A stretch of DNA of 64,000 nt from JBGAHD01 sp044226395 (GCA_044226395.1 JBGAHD010000004.1:434001-498000), one strand, 5' to 3'. Positions 1-9,571 are shown, counted from the stretch's first letter. A program made the numbers and translations. Notes: generated from the letters alone by a model not told the origin.

Positions 1-330
1 CTGGTCGGGCACAACGCGGCCTTCGACATGAGTTTTCTCAACGCCGCGATCCGTCGCACCGGGCACAAGCGCAGTCCCTTCCATCCGTTCAGCGCCTTCG
101 ACACGGTGTCGCTGGCGGGCCTGGCCTATGGCCAGACCGTGCTCAGCAAAGCGGCCGCCGCGGCCGATATCCCCTGGAATGGCGATGAGGCGCACTCGGC
201 CGTGTACGACGCCGAGCGCACGGCCGAATTGTTCTGCCGCATCGTCAATCGCTGGAAACAACTGTCCGACACCCAAGCGCCCGCGGCCGTGAACCGCGAC
301 GACCATGCCGATCTACGAATACCGAGCTGA
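1..330 (+). CDS. rnt: Ribonuclease T, C-terminal part (5' end outside window)
   Basis: Partial gene, open from the first base of the window (frame 1). RNase T is a DEDD-family 3'-5' exoribonuclease that trims the 3' ends of tRNA and other stable RNAs and turns over the tRNA CCA end. The visible part holds the ExoII motif HNAAFD (codons 5-10 of the fragment) and the ExoIII motif HSAVYDAERT, which supply catalytic Asp and His residues. The stretches NPFHPF-like (SPFHPF), FDT and QTVLSKA are typical of RNase T rather than the DnaQ epsilon subunit. The fragment ends with a short non-conserved tail whose last 26 bases overlap the next gene, so the two are probably translationally coupled. The ExoI motif lies upstream, outside the window. 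Confidence 0.9.
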   Translation: MVGHNAAFDMSFLNAAIRRTGHKRSPFHPFSAFDTVSLAGLAYGQTVLSKAAAAADIPWNGDEAHSAVYDAERTAELFCRIVNRWKQLSDTQAPAAVNRDDHADLRIPS

Positions 331-586
331 CGGCGAGACCTGCGCGTTCTGCGCCCCGGGCTTCGATCGTCTGGAAAAACTCAGCGATCCCCCGCTGACC
401 GCCTGCCCCGAATGCGGTCGGCCCTGTCATCGCGTCATCTCCGCCTCGACCGTGGTCATGGGCGGCGGCCATCATCTGCGCGAGAGCCATTTCTCCGAAC
501 GCGGATTCACGCAATACAAACGCGTGGAAAAGGGCAAATACGAGAAAACCGCCGGCCCCGGCCCGGATATGATTTCGGGCGATTAG
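305..586 (+). CDS. FmdB-family zinc-ribbon protein
   Basis: 93-residue protein starting MPIYEYR, the hallmark start of the FmdB/CxxC_CXXC_SSSS putative regulatory family. Cys13 and Cys16, then Cys34 and Cys37 (motif CPECGRPC), form a probable zinc ribbon. A short low-complexity tail follows, as in other members. The start lies inside the end of the RNase T gene. The family's biochemical role is not established: it was named after a regulator of formamidase/amidase genes, and in many proteobacteria it sits next to aspS or ruvC. Here the neighbours are rnt and a secreted peptidase, which says little about function. Confidence 0.8.
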   Translation: MPIYEYRADGETCAFCAPGFDRLEKLSDPPLTACPECGRPCHRVISASTVVMGGGHHLRESHFSERGFTQYKRVEKGKYEKTAGPGPDMISGD

Positions 587-682
587 CATCCAACGCGGCA
601 CCCTTTACCTTCCACACTGGCGCGGGGCGACAATCTTCGTATGCTTGGCGGTTCTTACAACGCCAGCCCGGAGTACCGTTGC

Positions 683-2872
683 ATGCGTCTTCGTCCCCTA
701 GCCCTGTTCACCAGTGCCCTGGCCTTGGCGGCCTGCGGTGGTGGCACCACGCCGCCCGCCGAGACCGCCACGCCCACGGCCGAAATTACTGCGCCGGCGG
801 CCGCGCCCGCCAAGCTGAGCTATCCGACCGCGCGCACGGTCGAACAGGTCGATGATTTCCACGGCACGGCCGTGTCCGATCCCTATCGCTGGATGGAGGA
901 TCTCGACTCGCCCGAACTCAAGACCTGGATCGATGGCCAGAACGCCGTCGTGCAGCAATACCTCGCCGACGCGCCGGGCCGCGACAAAATCAAGACGCGC
1001 CTTTCCGAGCTGTGGAACTACGAGCGCTACGGCGCCATCCTGCCCAGCAAGCACGGCACGCGTTACGTCTACTCGCGCAACGATGGCCTGAAGAACCAGT
1101 TCATCGTCTACGCGCAAGATCAGCTCGACGGCGAACCGCGCGTGCTGCTCGACCCCAACACCCTGTCGAGCGACGGCACCATCGCCCTGGCCGAGACCGG
1201 CTTCAGCGACGACGGCAAGTTGTTCGCGTACTCGCTGTCCGATGGCGGTTCCGATTGGCGCACGATCAAGGTGCGCAATATCGAAACCGGCGAAGACCTG
1301 CCCGACGAAGTGCGCTGGGCCAAGTTCACCGGCATCGCCTTCGATCACGCGGGCACGGGCTTTTACTACACCGCATTCGATCCGCCGAAAGGCGAGAACG
1401 AACTCAAGGCGGTGAACAAATCGCCCAAGCTGTATTTCCACAAGCTCGGCACGCCGCAAGCGCAAGACACCCTGGTGTACGAGCGCAAGGACCAGCCCGA
1501 CTGGGGCATCGGCGCCGGCGTCAGCGAGGATGGCCGTTATTTGATTCTGGGCATCTCGCTCGGCACCGATGAGCGCAATCTGCTGTTCTACAAAGACCTC
1601 AGCAAGCCCAACGCGCCGGTCGTCGAACTGTTCAACGAATGGGTCGCGAGCTACAACTTCATCGGTAACGATGGCCCGGTGTTTTACATCGAGACCAATG
1701 ACGGCGCCGAGCGCGGTCGCGTGGTCGCGGTCGACACCTCGAAGAAGGGCAAGCCGGTCCTGCGCGAAGTGATCGCGCAGTCCGACGCCACGCTCACCAG
1801 CGTGAGCATGATCAACCACACTCTGGTCGCCAACTACCTCAAGGACGCGCGCAGCGCCGTGAGCGTGTTCGGCACCGATGGCAAGTTGATTCGCGAGATC
1901 GCGCTGCCGGGCCTGGGCACGGCCAGCGGATTCGATGGTCGCGCCGATGGCGACGAGGCGTTTTTCTCCTACGCCGATTTCGTCACGCCGGTCTCGCTGT
2001 ATCGCTATGACGCCAAGACGGGCGAAGTCAGTGAGTTCCGCAAGCCCAAGCTCGCGTTTGATCCTTCGCAGTTCGAGACCATCCAGGTCTTCTACCCGAG
2101 CAAGGACGGCACCAAGGTCCCGATGTTCATCACCGCGCGCAAGGGTCTGTCGAAGGACGGCAACCATCCGACGATCCTGTACGGCTACGGTGGTTTCAAC
2201 ATCTCGATCACGCCGTCATTCAGCGCCTCGACCATCGCGTGGCTGGAAATGGGCGGCGTCTTCGCCTCGGCCAATCTGCGCGGCGGTGGCGAATACGGTC
2301 GCGCCTGGCACGAAGCGGGCATGAAGACGAACAAGCAAAACGTGTTCGACGATTTCGCCGCCGCGGCGGAGTTCCTGATCAAGGATCAGTACACGCAGCC
2401 TTCGCGCCTGGCGATCTCGGGTCGCTCGAACGGTGGCCTGCTGGTCGGCGCCACCGAGTTGCAGCGCCCCGAATTGTTCGGCGCCGCGCTGCCGGCCGTG
2501 GGCGTGCTCGACATGCTGCGCTTCCGCGAATTCACCATCGGCTGGGCTTGGGAATCGGACTACGGTTCGGTCAAGAACCCCGAGGAATTCGCCGCGATTC
2601 ACAAGTACTCGCCCCTGCACAACATCAAGCCCGGCGTCGAGTATCCGCCGACCTTGATCACCACGGCCGATCGCGACGATCGCGTGTTCCCCGCGCACAG
2701 CTTCAAGTTCGCGGCCGCGCTGCAAGCGGCGTACAAGGGCGATCGTCCGATGTTGATCCGCGTGGAAACGCGCGCTGGTCACGGCGCGGGCAAGCCCACG
2801 AGCAAGATCATCGAGGAAACCGCCGACATCTACGCCTTCCTCGCCAAGACGCTCAAGATCGACGTGAAGTAA
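683..2872 (+). CDS. Prolyl oligopeptidase (S9A family), predicted lipoprotein
   Basis: Serine peptidase that cleaves short peptides after proline. I chose the ATG at 683 because a GGAG sits 9 bases upstream and it gives a clean lipoprotein signal: basic start, hydrophobic core, then a lipobox LALAAC. A longer in-frame ATG at 641 would put 14 non-signal residues in front. From 683 the protein has 729 residues. After a Pro/Ala-rich spacer come the beta-propeller (about residues 70-440) and the alpha/beta-hydrolase domain. The catalytic triad is visible: Ser582 in GRSNGG, Asp in DRDDRV (about residue 666) and His700 in RAGHGAGK. It is probably anchored in a membrane facing the periplasm or outside. 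Monocistronic; cysK follows after 52 bases with its own ribosome-binding site. Confidence 0.92.
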   Translation: MRLRPLALFTSALALAACGGGTTPPAETATPTAEITAPAAAPAKLSYPTARTVEQVDDFHGTAVSDPYRWMEDLDSPELKTWIDGQNAVVQQYLADAPGRDKIKTRLSELWNYERYGAILPSKHGTRYVYSRNDGLKNQFIVYAQDQLDGEPRVLLDPNTLSSDGTIALAETGFSDDGKLFAYSLSDGGSDWRTIKVRNIETGEDLPDEVRWAKFTGIAFDHAGTGFYYTAFDPPKGENELKAVNKSPKLYFHKLGTPQAQDTLVYERKDQPDWGIGAGVSEDGRYLILGISLGTDERNLLFYKDLSKPNAPVVELFNEWVASYNFIGNDGPVFYIETNDGAERGRVVAVDTSKKGKPVLREVIAQSDATLTSVSMINHTLVANYLKDARSAVSVFGTDGKLIREIALPGLGTASGFDGRADGDEAFFSYADFVTPVSLYRYDAKTGEVSEFRKPKLAFDPSQFETIQVFYPSKDGTKVPMFITARKGLSKDGNHPTILYGYGGFNISITPSFSASTIAWLEMGGVFASANLRGGGEYGRAWHEAGMKTNKQNVFDDFAAAAEFLIKDQYTQPSRLAISGRSNGGLLVGATELQRPELFGAALPAVGVLDMLRFREFTIGWAWESDYGSVKNPEEFAAIHKYSPLHNIKPGVEYPPTLITTADRDDRVFPAHSFKFAAALQAAYKGDRPMLIRVETRAGHGAGKPTSKIIEETADIYAFLAKTLKIDVK

Positions 2873-2924
2873 GCCCACCACTGGCCGCGACGTTCGCGTC
2901 GCGGCCCCTGCTCGGAGAAACGCC

Positions 2925-3863
2925 ATGATCCATGACAGCATTCTCGACACCATCGGCCGCACGCCCATCGTGCGCATTCATCGCCTCGCGCCGAAGGGGG
3001 TGGAGATGTACGTCAAGGTCGAGGCGTTCAATCCGGGCGGTTCGGTCAAGGATCGTCTCGCGCTCGGCATCATTCTCGATGCCGAGCAGCGCGGCGTGCT
3101 CAAGCCCGGCCAACTCGTGGTCGAGGCAACCTCGGGCAATACCGGCATTGCGCTGGCGATGGTCTGCGCCGCGCGCGGTTATCCGTTCGTGGCGTTCATG
3201 ACCGAGACCTTCTCGATCGAACGTCGCAAGCTCATGCGCGCCTACGGCGCCAAGGTCATCCTGACGCCGGCGGCCGAGCGCGCCACCGGCATGGTCAAGC
3301 GCGCCGAGGAATATGCGCGTCAACACGGCGGCTTTCTCACGCAGCAATTCGACAATCCCGCCAATCCCGCGTACCACCGCGCGACCACTGGCCCCGAGAT
3401 CGTCAGCGACTTCGCCGGTCGACGCTTGAATTGGTTCGTCACCGGCTACGGCACCGGCGGCACGCTCACCGGCGCCGGCGAAGTGCTCAAGACCGCGCGC
3501 CCCGACATCAAGATCGTCGCCTCCGAACCCGCGGGCGCGGCGCTGCTGTCCGGCAAGCCGTGGGCGCCGCACAAGATCCAAGGTTGGACGCCCGATTTCT
3601 TGCCGAGCGTCCTGCGCCGCGACCTCGCCGACGAGATCATTCCCATCGACGACATCCTCGCGCGCGACACCGCGCGCTTGCTCGCCAAGAACGAAGGCAT
3701 CTTCGTCGGCATCTCCGCCGGCGCCACCTTCGCCGCCGCGCTCGAAGTCGCCAAGAAAGCCGCGCCGGGCGATGTCATCCTGGCGATGCTGCCCGATACC
3801 GGCGAGCGCTACTTGTCGACGATTTTGTTCGAGGGCGTGAATGAGGGCAGTGACGAGGCCTGA
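2925..3863 (+). CDS. cysK: Cysteine synthase (O-acetylserine sulfhydrylase)
   Basis: PLP enzyme that makes L-cysteine from O-acetylserine and sulfide. The 312-residue length fits the CysK/CysM fold-type II family. Lys42 in NPGGSVKDR is the PLP Schiff-base lysine, TSGNTGIA (about residues 69-76) is the substrate-binding asparagine loop, and GTGGTLTG binds the PLP phosphate. The C-terminal LPDTGERYLST motif is also typical. The ATG has a good GGAGAA ribosome-binding site 6 bases upstream. CysK and CysM are not cleanly separated by eye; the TSGNTGIALAMV and LPDTGERYLST stretches favour CysK. A cystathionine beta-synthase-like activity is less likely because no CBS domain is present. Confidence 0.9.
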   Translation: MIHDSILDTIGRTPIVRIHRLAPKGVEMYVKVEAFNPGGSVKDRLALGIILDAEQRGVLKPGQLVVEATSGNTGIALAMVCAARGYPFVAFMTETFSIERRKLMRAYGAKVILTPAAERATGMVKRAEEYARQHGGFLTQQFDNPANPAYHRATTGPEIVSDFAGRRLNWFVTGYGTGGTLTGAGEVLKTARPDIKIVASEPAGAALLSGKPWAPHKIQGWTPDFLPSVLRRDLADEIIPIDDILARDTARLLAKNEGIFVGISAGATFAAALEVAKKAAPGDVILAMLPDTGERYLSTILFEGVNEGSDEA

Positions 3864-3938
3864 GTCGGCGCGTCGACGTCGACCATCGCGGCTCGTTGAA
3901 GGACACGCGCGCGCCTTGCGCGCGAGTCATCGCTGGCG

Positions 3939-5396
3939 TCAATCCTCGAAAGTACCCACCAACACCTGATCGTCGACCAAGCGCACGATCGCTTGAATCA
4001 CGCCATCTTGCCCTTGCGCGCGACCCGCGAGCACGAGTCGACCGCCGCTGATCGCCTTGCCCGCGGTCATTCGATCGTCACGTGGCGCGACGCTGTCAAA
4101 ATTCAGTGATAGGCGTCCCGGTGTCTCGATGTCGCCAAACCGCGAGTCGAAGCTGCCGTCGGCGCGAATCGAGAACACGGTGAAATCCACATCGTCCGAA
4201 GCGTGGCCGGGTGCCGCGGCGTTGCCCACGAGCTTGAACGAGCCGTCGTCGGCGGCTACCACGCCGATTGACAGGTACGACGTATTGCCCGAAGACCCTT
4301 GCAGCAGCATGGTGCCGGGTGCGCCAAGCTGGATACCTTGCGCGTTGAAACTCGCATCCGAACTGCCGTCTGGCAGGAAACGCGCCACGCAGTAGTCGCA
4401 GACACTCGCCAGGGATGCATAGCGCGACGCCAGCAGATAGATGTGGCCGAGGCCATCGCGGGAGATCGCGATGACACTACCCGTCTGCCCGCCGGTACCC
4501 AGATCGGTGCTGGCGAATCCGCCGGCTCCGAAGCTGCCATCGATCACGCCGGCGCTGGATACGCGCAGCACGCCCATCGCCCGCGGCTCGACTGTCCTCG
4601 CCGCGGCGATCAACGCGGAGCCATCGCCTTGAACTAGCATTACCGATGAGCGATCCAAGCCGATGATGTGTGAGTCCATGATCGACGCAATGCCCTGCGC
4701 GCCGAAAGTCGTGTCGAGCTCGCCATGCAAGCCAAGTCGGGCGATGTTCGGCTCAAGGTCTCCGGAATCGAGCATGCGCACATTCGGAATCAGCACGCGA
4801 CCGAGACCATCATCGGAAATCGCGCCGTAGGACCCGAACCGCAATGATGAAAAGTACGGGACACCAAAATACTGACATGACGGCCCAGGGCCGGAACCGT
4901 AGTCCGAGATCAAGGTGCCGTCGGCCTCGAGCGCGAAGATCAACTGACAGGATTCGCTATTGCCCGCGTCGTTGTGATCGACGACTCCCGCGAGCACGAT
5001 GCGGCCGTTGCCAAGCACCGTTATCGCGTTGATCTCGCCTCCGAAGGGCAAAGCGGCATCGGTGTCATCGAGCACGGCCACGCCCAACGAACCAAAGCTC
5101 GTGTCGAGCTGGCCGGACGCGTGCAGTCGCATCACCGCCGGAAAATCCCGAGTCGACATCAGAGGCCGGGCGCTGCCCGCCAACAGGAGCTTGCCGTCCG
5201 GCAGTTCCCAAAGATCACGCGTGGACGACCACTCGTCGATCGCCTGCGACAGAAATCGCGCGTCGACGATGCCACCGGAACCGAATGCCGGATCGAGCAG
5301 GCCATCACGGGCAGGCGCCGCATGGGCCAAACCGGCGCAAATCAACACAGAAGCCAGCAGCGTGAATCTACAAACATTCCTTACGGTGTTGTTCAT
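3939..5396 (-). CDS. Secreted delta-60 repeat protein
   Basis: 485-residue protein with a classical signal peptide (MNNTVRN, hydrophobic core, cleavage near AHA-AP at about residue 27). The rest consists of delta-60 repeats, each about 55-60 residues and starting with a pattern such as LDPAFGSGGIV, LDTSFGSLGVA, LDTTFGAQGIA, IDGSFGAGGFA or SDASFNAQGI. At least six are seen. Such repeats are predicted to form a beta-propeller-like surface protein. They are common in myxobacteria and some Lysobacterales, and their function is unknown. It ends with a short tail (VLVGTFED) and no membrane anchor or sorting domain. Base composition looks less GC-rich than the neighbouring housekeeping genes. It converges on cysK with a 75-bp gap. 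Confidence 0.75.
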   Translation of the reverse strand: MNNTVRNVCRFTLLASVLICAGLAHAAPARDGLLDPAFGSGGIVDARFLSQAIDEWSSTRDLWELPDGKLLLAGSARPLMSTRDFPAVMRLHASGQLDTSFGSLGVAVLDDTDAALPFGGEINAITVLGNGRIVLAGVVDHNDAGNSESCQLIFALEADGTLISDYGSGPGPSCQYFGVPYFSSLRFGSYGAISDDGLGRVLIPNVRMLDSGDLEPNIARLGLHGELDTTFGAQGIASIMDSHIIGLDRSSVMLVQGDGSALIAAARTVEPRAMGVLRVSSAGVIDGSFGAGGFASTDLGTGGQTGSVIAISRDGLGHIYLLASRYASLASVCDYCVARFLPDGSSDASFNAQGIQLGAPGTMLLQGSSGNTSYLSIGVVAADDGSFKLVGNAAAPGHASDDVDFTVFSIRADGSFDSRFGDIETPGRLSLNFDSVAPRDDRMTAGKAISGGRLVLAGRAQGQDGVIQAIVRLVDDQVLVGTFED

Positions 5397-6123
5397 GGCA
5401 ATCGAGTCCTTTCCGTTTAGCGACCATAGCCATCGCGCGCAAGGAGTCGCGCACTACCGGGTTCAAGCAAAGCAATACATTAGGCTTTCCGCATAGGACT
5501 GCTTGTCGACGCGGGTCAAGCTACCACAGCGGTCCACGGACCGTCAGCCACGAATTCCCTCAAGAATAGGGCTAACTCTTGCGCTGAATCCTGCCTTTGA
5601 GAAAAGTGCACGACTCGCCAGTCCTGCCTTGGCGGGAAAGAGACACATTTGGAAACTTCCGTCCATTTTTCGCAACACGTGGTTCAGCTAGTCCGATGCT
5701 TTGACTATTGAACCGCTGCGATCCGCGCCGCCAAGGCGGCACGAGGCGGGGACTCGACCTTGTCGACGGACGATTGAACTAGCAGTACCGCGATGACTTC
5801 GCGATGAGCTCGGTCGCATGATCTCGCGCGACCCGCGCCACGCGAGTCGATGTCGTCAACGACCGAGCCCATTCGCGTGAACGCTGACAACCGGAAACGG
5901 GCCGACGTTTCCGACCAGCGTGAGGGCGAGTCTGATCTTCGATCTTTGGTGTAGTCAACGCAGGTGTCGCGCCCGACATCGGCGCCGTGCCCGTGGCCTT
6001 CGTCGCCGGCAAATTCGCTCGGCATGCGTCGGTCGACTGGGGATTCGAGGCGCGAGAGTTTCCCGTCGCCGCGTCGCTAGGTTGCGATCACGAGTGCCGT
6101 GAAGGCCTAGGAATCGCGATGCC
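5397..6123. other. Intergenic region of about 730 bp without a supported gene
   Basis: No open frame here has a recognisable domain, good ribosome-binding site and coding-like composition together. The longest minus-strand frame (5705-6025, 106 codons) is rich in Arg and Ser and resembles no family I know. The left half (about 5400-5700) is more AT-rich than the surroundings and probably holds the promoter of the delta-60 gene. The right half returns to high GC and may be the remnant of an old gene. No tRNA fold, terminator or direct repeat was found. Confidence 0.5.
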
Positions 6124-6873
6124 TCAGCGCACCAAGGCCCGCTGACGCAAGACTTCGAACAAAGAAATGCCCGTCGCCACCGAAACATTCAAGCTCTCGA
6201 GCGCGCCGACCATGGGAATCTTCGCGACGTGATCGCAGCGCTCGCGCGTGAGGCGACGCATGCCCTCGCCTTCGCCGCCCATGACGACGGCGACGGGGCC
6301 GCGCAGGTCGATGGTGTAGAGCGAGGCCGTAGCTTCGCCGTCGAGACCGGTGAGCCACACGCCCGCTTGCTTGATCGCATCGAGCGCGCGCGCGAGGTTG
6401 GTGACGCGGATCAGCGGCACGCGATCGGCCGCGCCGGCCGAAGCCTTGCGCACGGTCGGCGTGATGCCCACCGCGCGATCGCGCGGCACGACCACGGCGG
6501 TGACGCCCGCGCCCGCCGCGGAGCGCAAGCAGGCGCCGAGGTTGTGCGGGTCCTGCACGCCATCGAGCACCAGGATCAGCGCGTTCGCGCCGGCCTGTTC
6601 GATCAGTTCGGCCAGATCGTGCTCGCTGTATTCGCGCGCGCCACGATAGCGCGCGGCGATGCCTTGATGCCGTTGCCCCGGCGCGGCGCGATCGAGGAAC
6701 TCGCGCGGCCGATGATGCACTTCGATGCCGAGTTCCTTGGCGCGCGCGGCCAGTTCCTTGACGCGGTGATTGCTGTTGCCCTGTTCGACCAGGACCTCGA
6801 CCACGTGCGCGGGGTCGTGATTGAGCGCGGCATCGACGGAATTGATGCCGATCAACAGATCCGAATCTTTCAT
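6124..6873 (-). CDS. rlmB: 23S rRNA (guanosine-2'-O)-methyltransferase RlmB
   Basis: SpoU/TrmH-type (SPOUT) methyltransferase that makes Gm2251 in the peptidyl-transferase region of 23S rRNA. It has 249 residues, like the E. coli protein. The N-terminal substrate-binding domain spans about residues 1-75. The catalytic domain shows motif 1 (PHNLGACLRSAAGAG), motif 2 (VVMGGEGEGM) and motif 3 (ALESLNVSVATGISLFE), which together form the SAM-binding knot. The start is fixed by a 4-base ATGA overlap with the stop of rnr, so the two genes are translationally coupled, as in the conserved rnr-rlmB pair of gammaproteobacteria. A much longer open frame runs upstream, but it is an alternate frame of rnr. 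Confidence 0.95.
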   Translation of the reverse strand: MKDSDLLIGINSVDAALNHDPAHVVEVLVEQGNSNHRVKELAARAKELGIEVHHRPREFLDRAAPGQRHQGIAARYRGAREYSEHDLAELIEQAGANALILVLDGVQDPHNLGACLRSAAGAGVTAVVVPRDRAVGITPTVRKASAGAADRVPLIRVTNLARALDAIKQAGVWLTGLDGEATASLYTIDLRGPVAVVMGGEGEGMRRLTRERCDHVAKIPMVGALESLNVSVATGISLFEVLRQRALVR

Positions 6874-9272
6874 TTCTTGCGGGTCCCGCTGTCCTTGCCG
6901 TTGTCTTGCACCAGGCGGAAATCGATCTTGCGATCCTCGAGGCTGGCGCGCAGCACGAGCACGCGCACGGTGTCGCCGAGCTGGAACTGCATGCCGCGAC
7001 GCTCGCCCGTGAGCAAATGACGCTTGGCGTCGAAGTGATAGTAGTCGTTGGGCAGCTGCGTCACGTGCACCAGGCCGGAGACACGGTTCTGCGTGAGCTC
7101 CACGAACAAGCCGAACGACGTGACGCCGGACACCACGCCGTCGAATTCGGTGCCGACGTGTTTTTCCATCCACGCGCACTTGAAGCGTTCGTCGACGTCG
7201 CGCTCGGCTTCGTCGGCGCGGCGCTCGCATTTGGAACAGTGCGCCGACATGCCCTCCATCTCGGAAGGGCTGTAGCGATATTCCTCGGGCTTGGCGCTGG
7301 TCAGCGCGTGACGAATCGCGCGATGCACGAGCAGATCCGGATAGCGTCGAATCGGCGAGGTAAAGTGCGCGTAAGCATCGAGCGCCAGGCCGAAGTGGCC
7401 CTGATTCTCGGGCTGATACACCGCGAGGCTTTGCGAGCGCAACAGCACCGATTCCAGCAAGGGCGCGTCGACGCGCTTGCGAATCTTGCGCAGCAACGCG
7501 GCGAAATCGCCCGGCGTGACCTCGCCCGCCGGCGGCAGGCGCAACTGGAATTCCTTGAGGAAGGCCAGCAGGTCTTCGTACTTGTGCTCCGGCGGCGGCG
7601 CGTGCACGCGATACGGCGCCGGCACGCGCTTGCGACTCAAGAAGCGCGCGGCCTGGACATTGGCCGCGATCATGCATTCCTCGATCAACTTGTGCGCGTC
7701 ATTGCGCTCGTAAGCGCCCATGGCCACGACTTCACCGCTCGGCGCGAGGCGGAACTTGAATTCCTCGCCCTCGAAATCGATCGCGCCGCGCGCCTGCCGT
7801 TGCTTGGCCAGGATGCGATAGAGCTGATACAGGTGATCGAGGTGCGGCATCACGTGTGCGATGCGCGCGCGTACTTCGGCATTCTTCTCGCCCAGCGCCG
7901 CCCACACTTGCGTGTAAGTCAGGCGCGCGTGCGAGCGCATCACCGCGGGATAGAACTTCGAGCGCTTGACCTCGCCGTCGCGATCGACCTGCATGTCGCA
8001 CACCATGCACAGCCGCTCGACCTCGGGGTTCAACGAGCAGATGCCGTTGGACAAGGTCTCGGGCAGCATGGGCACGACGAAATCGGGGAAGTAGACCGAG
8101 GTCGCGCGGTTGTAGGCCTCGTCATCGAGCGCGGTACCGGGTCGCACGTAGTGCGAGACATCGGCGATGGCCACGACCAGGCGAAAGCCCTGCGCCGTGG
8201 GTTCGGCGTAGACCGCGTCATCGAAATCGCGCGCGTCCTCGCCGTCGATGGTCACCAGCGGCATGGCGCGCAGATCGACGCGATCGACGTATTCGCTCTT
8301 GTCGACTTCGGGCGCGACGCGATTGGCTTCGTCGAGCGCGGGCTGCGGCCAATCGTTTGGAAGCCCATGGCTTTCGATGGCCATGCGCACCGTGATCGAA
8401 GCCGACAAGCGCTCGCCCAGCACCGCGAGCACGCGGCCCACGGGCGGACGCTCGCGCGTCGGCGCCTCGACGATTTCGGCCACGACAATCTGGCCGCTGC
8501 GCGCCTGGCGATGACGGCCCAGGGGAATCAGCAAATCCTGATGGATGCGGCGGTCATCGGGCACGACCAGGCCGAAGCCGTCTTGCTCTTGATAACGACC
8601 GACGATGCGCGGCGCGCGGCGCTCGAGCACCTCGACCACCGCGCCTTCGCGGCGACCGCGACGATCGAGGCCCGTGACACTGGCCAGCACGCGATCGCCA
8701 TGCAGCACCGTGCGCATTTGCACCGGCGGCAAAAACAAATCGTCGCCACCATCGTCGGGACGTAGGAAGCCAAAACCATCGGCATTGGCGATGACCACGC
8801 CAGCGATCAGATCGAGCTTGCGCGCCACGCCGTAACCGCCGCGGCGATTCACGTGCAATTGGCCATCGCGCACCATCGCGCCCAGGCGTTTGACCAGGGC
8901 ATCGAAGCGCGTGGGTTCGGTGAGTTGCAGCGCTTCGGCCAGACGCTCGGCCGTCATCAACTCGGCACTGTCGCCGAGGAAGGCGAGGATGGCCTCGCGG
9001 CTGGCGATCGGGCTCGCGTAGCGCTGGGCTTCGCGTTCGGCGAAAGGATCGTCGGCGGGCGGAATGCTGGAAGCGGGTTGCGCGCGCGCGGGACCGGAAC
9101 GGGAATTCGCGGATCGATTGCTGCTGGCGCGGGGGGGATTCGGGCCGGACTTGGCGCCGGAGCGCGTGCCTTCACGGCGCGCTTTGCCGCCGGCGGCGGG
9201 CAGTTCGGGCAGCCAGGGGGCTGCTTTCTTGGGGCCGGAACGTTTGTTGCTATCGGTTCTTTTTCTTTTCAT
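6870..9272 (-). CDS. rnr: Ribonuclease R
   Basis: Processive 3'-5' exoribonuclease that degrades structured RNA and acts in rRNA quality control and trans-translation. The ATG at 9272 was chosen for the GGAG 8 bases upstream and the start MKRKRT; an upstream in-frame start would add 28 residues without family resemblance. It has 800 residues: a basic low-complexity N-terminus (to about 85), a winged-helix domain, two cold-shock domains (for example GVVIANADGFGFLRPDD), the RNB nuclease core with GEDARDFDDAVYAE (Mg-binding aspartates) and FTSPIRRYPDLLVHR, and a C-terminal S1 domain (GVTSFGLFVELT). It ends in a short basic tail. It overlaps rlmB by four bases and diverges from the tRNA-Leu gene. 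Confidence 0.96.
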   Translation of the reverse strand: MKRKRTDSNKRSGPKKAAPWLPELPAAGGKARREGTRSGAKSGPNPPRASSNRSANSRSGPARAQPASSIPPADDPFAEREAQRYASPIASREAILAFLGDSAELMTAERLAEALQLTEPTRFDALVKRLGAMVRDGQLHVNRRGGYGVARKLDLIAGVVIANADGFGFLRPDDGGDDLFLPPVQMRTVLHGDRVLASVTGLDRRGRREGAVVEVLERRAPRIVGRYQEQDGFGLVVPDDRRIHQDLLIPLGRHRQARSGQIVVAEIVEAPTRERPPVGRVLAVLGERLSASITVRMAIESHGLPNDWPQPALDEANRVAPEVDKSEYVDRVDLRAMPLVTIDGEDARDFDDAVYAEPTAQGFRLVVAIADVSHYVRPGTALDDEAYNRATSVYFPDFVVPMLPETLSNGICSLNPEVERLCMVCDMQVDRDGEVKRSKFYPAVMRSHARLTYTQVWAALGEKNAEVRARIAHVMPHLDHLYQLYRILAKQRQARGAIDFEGEEFKFRLAPSGEVVAMGAYERNDAHKLIEECMIAANVQAARFLSRKRVPAPYRVHAPPPEHKYEDLLAFLKEFQLRLPPAGEVTPGDFAALLRKIRKRVDAPLLESVLLRSQSLAVYQPENQGHFGLALDAYAHFTSPIRRYPDLLVHRAIRHALTSAKPEEYRYSPSEMEGMSAHCSKCERRADEAERDVDERFKCAWMEKHVGTEFDGVVSGVTSFGLFVELTQNRVSGLVHVTQLPNDYYHFDAKRHLLTGERRGMQFQLGDTVRVLVLRASLEDRKIDFRLVQDNGKDSGTRKK

Positions 9273-9370
9273 TGGGTCTCCATGACGGGCGAATGGTAGT
9301 GGATAACCGCCGCCCGTGCAGGCGCCAGCCCGCGACGCCATCGCGCCCCCGCTCATCCTGCCCGGCAGCG

Positions 9371-9399
9371 TTGACAGGATCGGACCCGAACGCTAAAGT
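9371..9399 (+). promoter_or_regulatory. Sigma-70 promoter of the tRNA-Leu gene
   Basis: A perfect -35 hexamer TTGACA (9371-9376) and a -10 hexamer TAAAGT (9394-9399) are separated by exactly 17 bases. Transcription would start around 9406, giving a leader of about 40 bases before the tRNA. The divergent rnr gene starts about 100 bases away on the other strand. Confidence 0.7.
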
Positions 9400-9446
9400 G
9401 CCGCCCCTCCTGAAACTGCTCGCCGACAGGCGCGCAGCAAGATTCC

Positions 9447-9533
<87 letters not shown>

Positions 9534-9541
9534 AATTCCAG

Positions 9542-9571
9542 AAAAAGGCCCGCCTAGCGCGGGCCTTTTTC
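9542..9571 (+). terminator. Rho-independent terminator after tRNA-Leu
   Basis: Perfect 12-bp stem (9542-9553 with 9559-9570) around the loop CTAGC, ending in a run of T residues and starting with a run of A residues. It sits 9 bases after the tRNA CCA. The flanking A and T tracts would let it act in both directions. Confidence 0.85.

Noticed and set aside
698..2167. 489-codon open frame antisense to the prolyl oligopeptidase
   Set aside because: Shadow frame caused by high GC and biased third positions; composition is Arg/Ala/Val-rich without domains, and the sense gene is clear.
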